This document shows, in pieces, positions 58,639-64,000 of a stretch of DNA of 64,000 nucleotides. The notes under the pieces are model-generated. The model ran no database searches. It saw only the letters and a list, made by a program, of their open reading frames with translations, and was not told the DNA's origin. Position numbers and translations under genes: made by a program. Origin of the DNA: Streptomyces noursei (GTDB lineage: Bacteria; Actinomycetota; Actinomycetes; Streptomycetales; Streptomycetaceae); NCBI RefSeq assembly GCF_016917755.1, contig NZ_CP070326.1, positions 9,176,001 to 9,240,000 on the forward strand, in the 5' to 3' direction. The first letter of the stretch is position 1. Each line of letters starts with the position of its first letter.

Positions 58639-59439
58639 CTACAGCGGCAGCAGATCGGGGCGCTTGGGCGCGACGTCGTCCCCGGAGGAGACGCCGCGCA
58701 GCCGACGGCCGATCCACGGCACCAGGTGCTCGCGCGCCCAGTGGATGTTGTCCCGCCGCGCCTCGGCCGCGGTCCGCTCCGTCTCCGGCGGCCACGGCTG
58801 GTCCGGGTCGGCCGGCACCGCGAGCCCCAGCACCTGCGCGGCGCGCAGCGCCACCCGGGTGTGACCGTCGGCGGACAGGTGCAGCCGGTCCTCGCTCCAG
58901 GCCCGCCGGTCCTGGACGGACTTCAGCGACCACAGGTCGAGCACCGGGCAGTCATGCCGATCGGCGATGGCCCGCACATGGGCGGTGTACGTGGCGATCT
59001 TGCCGCGCAGATGCTTGAGGACCGGGACGCCCCGGGTGTCGAAACCGGTGCACAGCAGCACCGTCGGGACCGTCTCGCGCAGTGCCGCCACGGCCGCCTC
59101 GTAACGCTCGGCCACCGCGTCCGGGTCCGAGCCCGGCCGCAGGATGTCGTTGCCGCCGGCGCAGAACGTCACCAGCTCGGGGGCGAGCTGCTGCGCCCGG
59201 GGCACCTGCTCCTCGATGATCCGGTCCAAGAGCCGTCCGCGCACGGCAAGGTTCGCATAGCGGAAGTCCCCCTCGTCCCGCTGGTCGGCGAGGAGGACCG
59301 CGAGCCGGTCCGCCCAGCCGATGTACGCCCCGTCCGGACCGGGATCTCCGACTCCCTCAGTAAAGCTGTCCCCGACGGCTGCGTACGACCCGATGGCGCT
59401 TTCCGCGCTGTTGCTGATGTTCTTCGAATCGTCTGCCAC
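58639..59439 (-). CDS. SGNH/GDSL hydrolase
   Basis: 266 aa esterase/lipase-fold protein. Block I AAVGDSFTEGVGD (Ser nucleophile), block III CAGGNDIL (Gly-x-Asn-Asp), block V DRLHLSADGHTRVA (Asp-x-x-His). There is no signal peptide, so it acts inside the cell or is released otherwise. Substrates may be short-chain esters or carbohydrate acetyl groups. The GTG at 59439 is the first codon with family-like sequence; no strong ribosome site. The divergent region to the phosphatase gene holds CTTGAGAAG (59457-59465) and CTTCTCAAG (59526-59534). Confidence 0.88.
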   Translation of the reverse strand: MADDSKNISNSAESAIGSYAAVGDSFTEGVGDPGPDGAYIGWADRLAVLLADQRDEGDFRYANLAVRGRLLDRIIEEQVPRAQQLAPELVTFCAGGNDILRPGSDPDAVAERYEAAVAALRETVPTVLLCTGFDTRGVPVLKHLRGKIATYTAHVRAIADRHDCPVLDLWSLKSVQDRRAWSEDRLHLSADGHTRVALRAAQVLGLAVPADPDQPWPPETERTAAEARRDNIHWAREHLVPWIGRRLRGVSSGDDVAPKRPDLLPL

Positions 59440-59714
59440 GTCAGGACATACTTCACCTTGAGAAGTGACTTACGCCACCGTAACCAGGGGTTGACGCGAG
59501 GTGATTAATGCCACCAAGTCAAATTCTTCTCAAGTTGGAATAATGATCGATCACGAAGTGCTGCCAGGGCGCCACACATGGGGGATGATGCGCGCCGTTG
59601 CGCCGGTGTTGCACGGCGCTGCCACCTGATTGCCCATTGCAGCAATGTCGTATCGTCGAAGAAGCCCCCGCCTCGTCGACGAGCAGCGTCGGCGACCGAT
59701 CCCGAGGAGCGCCC

Positions 59715-60524
59715 GTGACGCAGCAGACGCCGCAGGTCCCCCAGTCCCCGCCGGAGCTCGCGGAGGTCCGCAACTTCCGTGACGTGGGCGGACTGCCGAC
59801 CGTGGACGGGCGTCGCATCCGGCACGGGCGGCTCTTCCGCAGCGGCCACCTGGCGCACGCCACCGCAGAAGATGCCGCGTTCCTCGCCGGACTCGGGCTG
59901 CACACCATCTTCGACTTCCGCAACGCCGCCGACATCAAGCTGGAGGGACCGGACGTCGCCCTCCCCGGCGTGCAGAACGTCAACATCCCGCTCACCGATC
60001 CCGCCGACGGCGCGGAGTTCTGGACGATGGTGCGGGACGGCGAGCTGGAGCACCTGCGGGTCGTGCTCGGCGACGGCAAGGCCGCGGGCCGTATGGCGAA
60101 CACCTACCGCGAGATCATCACCACCCGCACCGAGGACCACAGCCGGGTGCTGCACGCGCTCGCCGAGGACAGCGTGCCGGCGCTGATGCACTGCGCGGCC
60201 GGCAAGGACCGTGCGGGCCTGTCCGTCGCGGTCACCCTGCTCGCGGTGGGTGTGGAGCGGGACGCCATCGTGGCGGACTACCTCAAGTCCAACGAGCCGG
60301 CCGGGCGCTACAAGGTCCGCCGCTCGGACAGCTCGGCGGCCGGGATGTCGCCGGAGGTCATGGAGCTGCTGTCGCCGCTGTTCGGCGCGCACCTCGACTA
60401 CCTCACCGCCGCGTTCGACGCGATCGAGGAGGTCTGGGGCTCGACCGAGTCCTACCTCGCCGACGGGCTGAAGCTCTCGCCGGCCACCCGCGAGCGGCTG
60501 CGCGACCAACTGCTGACGGACTGA
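59715..60524 (+). CDS. Tyrosine-protein phosphatase (PTPc-like, low-specificity)
   Basis: 269 aa, Y_phosphatase3 family. Signature NFRDVGGLPTVDGRRIRHGR, then LFRSGHLAHAT, and the CX5R active site HCAAGKDRAG near residue 158 (Cys nucleophile; Lys after Gly is typical of dual protein/phosphoinositide phosphatases such as MptpB). No signal peptide. GAGGAG lies 6 nt before the GTG at 59715. Convergent with hpnO across a terminator. Confidence 0.9.
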   Translation: MTQQTPQVPQSPPELAEVRNFRDVGGLPTVDGRRIRHGRLFRSGHLAHATAEDAAFLAGLGLHTIFDFRNAADIKLEGPDVALPGVQNVNIPLTDPADGAEFWTMVRDGELEHLRVVLGDGKAAGRMANTYREIITTRTEDHSRVLHALAEDSVPALMHCAAGKDRAGLSVAVTLLAVGVERDAIVADYLKSNEPAGRYKVRRSDSSAAGMSPEVMELLSPLFGAHLDYLTAAFDAIEEVWGSTESYLADGLKLSPATRERLRDQLLTD

Positions 60525-60534
60525 CGCCCTCCGG

Positions 60535-60562
60535 GGGTGGGTCACGACTCGGTGGCCCACCC
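60535..60562. terminator. Terminator between phosphatase and hpnO
   Basis: 11-bp stem GGGTGGGTCAC (60535-60545) / GTGGCCCACCC (60552-60562) with one T-G wobble and a 6-base loop, 10 bases after the phosphatase stop and 12 from the hpnO stop. Confidence 0.75.
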
Positions 60563-60574
60563 GGCCGGGCTGGG

Positions 60575-61957
60575 TCAGCGGTTGGCGACCGCCTGTTTGA
60601 CCAGTGTCCGCCCGAAGTCCCACATCAGGCCGCCGCCGCTGTGGGCGTCATCCATGACGGCCGTGAACGCCTCGACGAACCGGTCCACTTCCCGTTCCCC
60701 GATGATCAGCGGCGGAATCAGCTTGATGACCTCCAGGTGATCGCCGGAGACCTGGGTGAGGATGCGGTGGCGCTGGAGCAGCGGCACCACGACCATCTGC
60801 GCGAACAGCCCCTTGCGGGCGGCCTGCAGCATCGTCCAACGGCTGCGCAGGCCCAGGGACTTGGGGCGGCCGAACTCGATGCCGATCATCAGGCCCCGGC
60901 CGCGCACCTCGTGCAGCAGCTCGTACCGGTCGGTCAGCGCGGCCAGTCGGGAGCGCAGCAGATCACCGGTCCGCCGGGCGTTGGCGACGATCCCCTCGTC
61001 CTCCATCACCGAGAGCACCGCCAGACCGGCCGCCATCGCCTGGGCGTTGGCGCCGAAACTGGCGGAGTGCACCAGCACCCGGTCCATGGACGAGTAGACC
61101 TTCTTGAAGATCCACTCCTTGCCCAGGGTGGCGCCGACCGGGACGTAGCCGCCGGAGAGCGCCTTGGCGACGCAGACCAGGTCCGGTTCCACTCCCTCCT
61201 CGTGCTGGTAGGCGAAGAAGTCGCCGGTGCGGCCGAGGCCGGTCTGCACCTCGTCGGCGATCAGCAGGGCCTTGTGGCGGTGCAGCAACTCCTGGGCGGC
61301 GCGCAGGAATCCGGGCGGGGCGGCGGTAACACCCTTGCCCTGGACGGGTTCGACGACGAAGCCCGCCACGTCGCCGCGGCCCAGCTCCCGCTCCAGCGCC
61401 GCCAGGTCGCCCAGCTCGATGGCGGTGTCGGGCAGGAGCGGGGCGAAGCCGTCGCGGAAGCCGTCCTCGCCGTTGACCGAGAGCGAGCCGGTGGTCAGGC
61501 CGTGGAAGGCGTGGGTGCAGTAGAGAATGCGCGGGCGGCCGGTGGCGCAGCGGGCGAACTTCAGGGCGGTCTCGACCGCCTCGGTGCCGCTGTTGCCGAA
61601 GAAGACCCGGTCCAGGTGCGGCGCGTGGCGCAGCAGCTTCTCGGCTAGCAGTCCGGGCAGCGGCGGGCAGTCGAAGCGGGTGAGGTCGGCGAGCTGGGCG
61701 TCGAGCACGTCGTGCAGGGCCCGGCGGACGACCGGGTGGTGCCGGCCCAGGCCCATCACGCCGAAGCCGGCGAGCATGTCGAGGTAGTCCTGGCCGTCGG
61801 CGTCGTAGAAGTAGGCGCCCTCGGCCCGTTCGTAGAACTTGTCGAAGCCGATGGTGTGCAGCATCCGCGGGAGCTGGTGGTTGAGGTGGCGGCTGTGGAG
61901 TTCGTAGCGCTCGGCGCCGCGTTCGGCGAGCAGCTCGGTCAGGTCGAATCCGGTCAC
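60575..61957 (-). CDS. hpnO: Hopanoid aminotransferase HpnO
   Basis: 460 aa class-III PLP aminotransferase. Motifs: LDMLAGFGVMGLGRHHP, FFGNSGTEAVETALKFAR, LLIADEVQTGLGRTGDFFAY, and the PLP lysine in VCVAKALSGGYVPVGATLG. Position beside hpnH/hpnG identifies it as HpnO, which aminates the ribosylhopane-derived aldehyde to give aminobacteriohopanetriol. AAGGAGA lies 8 nt before the GTG at 61957. A 15-bp hairpin stands between hpnH and this gene. Confidence 0.88.
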   Translation of the reverse strand: MTGFDLTELLAERGAERYELHSRHLNHQLPRMLHTIGFDKFYERAEGAYFYDADGQDYLDMLAGFGVMGLGRHHPVVRRALHDVLDAQLADLTRFDCPPLPGLLAEKLLRHAPHLDRVFFGNSGTEAVETALKFARCATGRPRILYCTHAFHGLTTGSLSVNGEDGFRDGFAPLLPDTAIELGDLAALERELGRGDVAGFVVEPVQGKGVTAAPPGFLRAAQELLHRHKALLIADEVQTGLGRTGDFFAYQHEEGVEPDLVCVAKALSGGYVPVGATLGKEWIFKKVYSSMDRVLVHSASFGANAQAMAAGLAVLSVMEDEGIVANARRTGDLLRSRLAALTDRYELLHEVRGRGLMIGIEFGRPKSLGLRSRWTMLQAARKGLFAQMVVVPLLQRHRILTQVSGDHLEVIKLIPPLIIGEREVDRFVEAFTAVMDDAHSGGGLMWDFGRTLVKQAVANR

Positions 61958-62002
61958 GAGGTGTTCTCCTTACGGGCGGCGGGCCGGGCCGCCCAAAGCC
62001 GG

Positions 62003-62035
62003 GCCGGCGGCACCGGGACGCCCGGTGCCGCCGGC
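62003..62035 (-). terminator. Intra-operon hairpin between hpnH and hpnO
   Basis: Perfect 15-bp stem GCCGGCGGCACCGGG (62003-62017) / CCCGGTGCCGCCGGC (62021-62035) with a 3-base loop, 15 bases after the hpnH stop and 45 bases before the hpnO start. It may end or weaken transcription, leaving hpnO at lower or separate expression. Confidence 0.7.
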
Positions 62036-62050
62036 TCTCCGCTCGTCGCG

Positions 62051-63076
62051 TCAGCCGCGGTTCCCGGCGATGGTCTCCCTGGCCGCCCGGAGGGACTCCT
62101 TCAGGGAGCCCATGGTGGCCAGGACGGCGGTGGGCTCGTAGCCGCAGTGCGCCATGCAGTTGGCGCACCGCGGGTCCTTGCCCCGGCCGTACTTCTCCCA
62201 GTCGGTCTCCTCGATCAGCTCGCGGTAGGTCGGGACGTAGCCGTCGCTCATCAGGTAGCAGGGGCGCTGCCAGCCGAAGAGCGAGTAGTTGGGGATCGCC
62301 CAGGCCGTGCACGGGAAGTCGGCCTTGCCCTCCAGGAAGTCCAGGAAGAGCGGGCTGTGGTTGAGCCGCCACCGCCGGCGGTTGCCGCCGGCGAACGCCT
62401 TCCGGAACAGCTCCCGGGTCTGCTCCACGCCCAGGAAGTGCTCCTGGTCGGGGGCCTTCTCGTAGGCGTAGGCGGGCGAGAGCATCATCTCGTCGACCTT
62501 CAGGTCGTCGTTGAGGAAGTTGAGGACCTCGATGATGGTCTGCGGGGTGTCGGTGTTGAAGAAGGTGGAGTTGGTGGTGACCCGGAAGCCGCGCCGCTTG
62601 GCCTCCTTGATGGCCGCCACCGCCTCGTCGAAAACGCCCTCCTTCGCGACGGATTCGTCGTGTCGTTCCCGCATTCCGTCGATGTGCACCGCGAAGGCGA
62701 AATAGGGCGAGGGCGTGAACTTTTCCATCTTCTTGCGCAGCAGCATCGCGTTGGTGCACAGGAAGACGTACTTCCGGCGGGCCACCAGCTGTCGGACGAT
62801 CTCGTCGATCTGAGGGTGCATCAAAGGTTCGCCGCCGGCGATGGAAACCATCGGGGCGCCGGATTCCAGCACCGCGCCCACCGCCTGGGCCACCGGCATC
62901 CGCTGCTTGAGCACCCCGGCCGGATGCTGGATCTTCCCGCATCCCTCGCACTTGAGATTGCAGGCGAAGAGCGGTTCCAGCTCGACAATCAGCGGAAATT
63001 TCTCCCGCTTGCGCAGCACTTTCTGTTCAAACAGATAGGTCCCGACCCGGATGGATTGACGGAGCGGCATGGCCAT
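62051..63076 (-). CDS. hpnH: Adenosylhopane synthase HpnH (radical SAM)
   Basis: 341 aa. Radical SAM cluster motif CNLKCEGC (CxxxCxxC, near residues 37-44), SIAGGEPLMHP, and a C-terminal Cys-rich region DPRCANCMAHCGYEP. HpnH couples the 5'-deoxyadenosyl radical to diploptene, the first step of C35 hopanoid side-chain synthesis. AGGAGGTGAG lies upstream of the ATG at 63076 (a second ATG is at 63070). It starts 5 bases after the hpnG stop. Confidence 0.93.
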   Translation of the reverse strand: MAMPLRQSIRVGTYLFEQKVLRKREKFPLIVELEPLFACNLKCEGCGKIQHPAGVLKQRMPVAQAVGAVLESGAPMVSIAGGEPLMHPQIDEIVRQLVARRKYVFLCTNAMLLRKKMEKFTPSPYFAFAVHIDGMRERHDESVAKEGVFDEAVAAIKEAKRRGFRVTTNSTFFNTDTPQTIIEVLNFLNDDLKVDEMMLSPAYAYEKAPDQEHFLGVEQTRELFRKAFAGGNRRRWRLNHSPLFLDFLEGKADFPCTAWAIPNYSLFGWQRPCYLMSDGYVPTYRELIEETDWEKYGRGKDPRCANCMAHCGYEPTAVLATMGSLKESLRAARETIAGNRG

Positions 63077-63081
63077 CTGGC

Positions 63082-63738
63082 TCACCTCCTGGGGAGCAAC
63101 AAAGAACGGTGCCATTCAAAGAAAACAGGAAAGACCGAGCGCAGCACCCGGAAGGCAGATATTCCACCGTGTACCGTCCCAATGCGCACGAGTTCATGTT
63201 CCGGAGCGTCCACGACCACCCGGACGGCCGCAACCGCGCGGCTGCCGCAGCGCACCGCCGTCCGGAGCGTCGCGGCGGACTCCATGTCCACCGCGATCGC
63301 CCCCTCGGCGTGCAGTGCGGCCCGCTCCGCGCCCCGTACGACGTGGTCGGAACCGCGCAGCAGTCCGCGGTGCACCCGCAGGCCGCGGTCCCGCAGGGCA
63401 CGCACCAGGGGGCCGTTGTCCGGGCAGGGCACGTCGGGGACGCCGGGCCGGTGGTCCCGGGTCGCCTCGGCGACGATCACGTCGCCGGGCCGCATCCCGG
63501 GAACCAGCCCGGCGCAGAAACCGCTGGCCACGACGGCCGAGCCGGCGGTGGCCGAGCCCGCACCCAGCGCGGCGGCGACGGCGCGCTCCGCGGCCTGGGG
63601 ACCCATGCCGGTGCGGAGGGTGACCGCGGGGGAACCCGTCGCCCCGTGGCCACCGCCCCGCAGCGCGAACCGTTCGATGCCGAGCGCACAGGCGACCAGC
63701 AGCGGCGGATCCGCGTCCGGCGGGGGCCGTCTCGGCAT
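63082..63738 (-). CDS. hpnG: Adenosylhopane nucleosidase HpnG
   Basis: 218 aa, nucleoside phosphorylase/MTAN-like fold: VACALGIERFALRGG, VVASGFCAGLVPGMRPGDVI and the substrate motif AIAVDMESAATL. HpnG removes adenine from adenosylhopane to give ribosylhopane. The ATG at 63738 overlaps the shc stop (TGATG, 63740-63736). The coding order shc-hpnG-hpnH is the conserved hopanoid arrangement. Confidence 0.9.
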   Translation of the reverse strand: MPRRPPPDADPPLLVACALGIERFALRGGGHGATGSPAVTLRTGMGPQAAERAVAAALGAGSATAGSAVVASGFCAGLVPGMRPGDVIVAEATRDHRPGVPDVPCPDNGPLVRALRDRGLRVHRGLLRGSDHVVRGAERAALHAEGAIAVDMESAATLRTAVRCGSRAVAAVRVVVDAPEHELVRIGTVHGGISAFRVLRSVFPVFFEWHRSLLLPRR

Positions 63739-64000
63739 CAGTCCCCCACCGATGCCCCGGCGGTTCCGCCGGCGGCCGGTCCGCCGTGGACGTAGCGGCC
63801 GAGGGCGGTCAGGGGGAAGACCTGGCGGTAGAGGTGGTAGTTGATGGAGAAGTCCCACGGGAAGCCGGTGCCGGTGAAGTACGGCTCGTCCCAGGAGCCG
63901 TCCGGCAGTTGGGTCTCCACCAGCCAGCGCACCCCGCGGCGCACCGCCTCGCCGTCCCGCTCGCCGGCCGCGAGCAGCGCCATCAGCGCCCAGGCGGTCT
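63738..64000 (-). CDS. shc: Squalene-hopene cyclase, C-terminal fragment (runs off window)
   Basis: Last 86 codons of the cyclase plus stop; the gene continues past base 64000. The visible part has a QW motif, QLPDGSWDEPYFTGTGFPWD, and the C-terminal SINYHLYRQVFPLTALGRY, characteristic of squalene-hopene cyclases. A Gly/Ala-rich tail (HGGPAAGGTAGASVGD) ends the protein. It forms hopene from squalene at the membrane and supplies HpnH. Confidence 0.92.
   Translation of the reverse strand, partial: TAWALMALLAAGERDGEAVRRGVRWLVETQLPDGSWDEPYFTGTGFPWDFSINYHLYRQVFPLTALGRYVHGGPAAGGTAGASVGD

Overview
The window is high-GC actinobacterial chromosome, almost certainly from Streptomyces. Evidence: GC-rich third codon positions throughout, frequent GTG and TTG starts, many predicted leaderless transcripts, a conservon (cvnABCD), a whiJ/abaA-type regulatory cluster, Tat signal peptides, two TTA (bldA-type) codons, an Rpf resuscitation factor and a hopanoid cluster. 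About 56 protein genes, one tRNA and one pseudogene can be supported. No rRNA, CRISPR array, complete insertion sequence or prophage was seen.

Layout. 1-4.8 kb: 5' part of an acyl-CoA synthetase, a mycothiol-dependent-isomerase-like protein, a small basic protein, a lipase-maturation-factor-like membrane protein and a TPR protein whose 3' end overlaps it. 5-8.6 kb: Tat-exported lactonase-fold protein, amino-acid permease, Rpf. 9.3-13.6 kb: PaaX-like regulator divergent from an AidB-like acyl-CoA dehydrogenase / enoyl-CoA hydratase / DUF1990 operon, then a decayed Tat-secreted phosphatase. 13.7-17.6 kb: PAS-GAF-PP2C-ATPase phosphatase and a TTA-containing caspase-like membrane protein. 17.6-25.6 kb: a co-directional minus-strand run of gabD-like ALDH, Pro-rich protein, MFS exporter, a FluG-like amidohydrolase plus glutamine-synthetase-like pair, and a second PAS-GAF-PP2C phosphatase. 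25.8-29.4 kb: a carnitine-catabolism locus.

30-38 kb: acetyltransferase, serine hydrolase, DUF427, DUF309, D-Ala-D-Ala carboxypeptidase, a P450 with unusual motifs, and an XRE / HExxH peptidase / 7TM operon. 38.6-41.8 kb: tRNA-Pro(GGG), YiaA-like protein, a two-subunit transketolase behind a SoxR-type promoter, and an alpha/beta hydrolase. 42-46.8 kb: a large Tat-exported TolB-propeller amidohydrolase and an acyl-CoA dehydrogenase. 46.9-51 kb: cvnABCD with a GAF-domain gene as fifth member. 51.4-55.8 kb: MBL hydrolase, FAD monooxygenase, PfkB-type kinase with an acidic tail. 55.9-58.6 kb: methyltransferase, DUF397 and Scr1-type XRE genes divergent from a TTA-containing, apparently leaderless anti-sigma-like ATPase. 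58.6-64 kb: SGNH hydrolase, tyrosine phosphatase, and the hopanoid genes hpnO, hpnH, hpnG and the 3' end of shc.

The functional units are: carnitine to betaine degradation; hopanoid side-chain assembly; a possible gamma-glutamylation pair; a redox-controlled transketolase; and several developmental or signalling modules. Two copies of a foldback (MITE-like) repeat lie at 34.0 and 55.8 kb.
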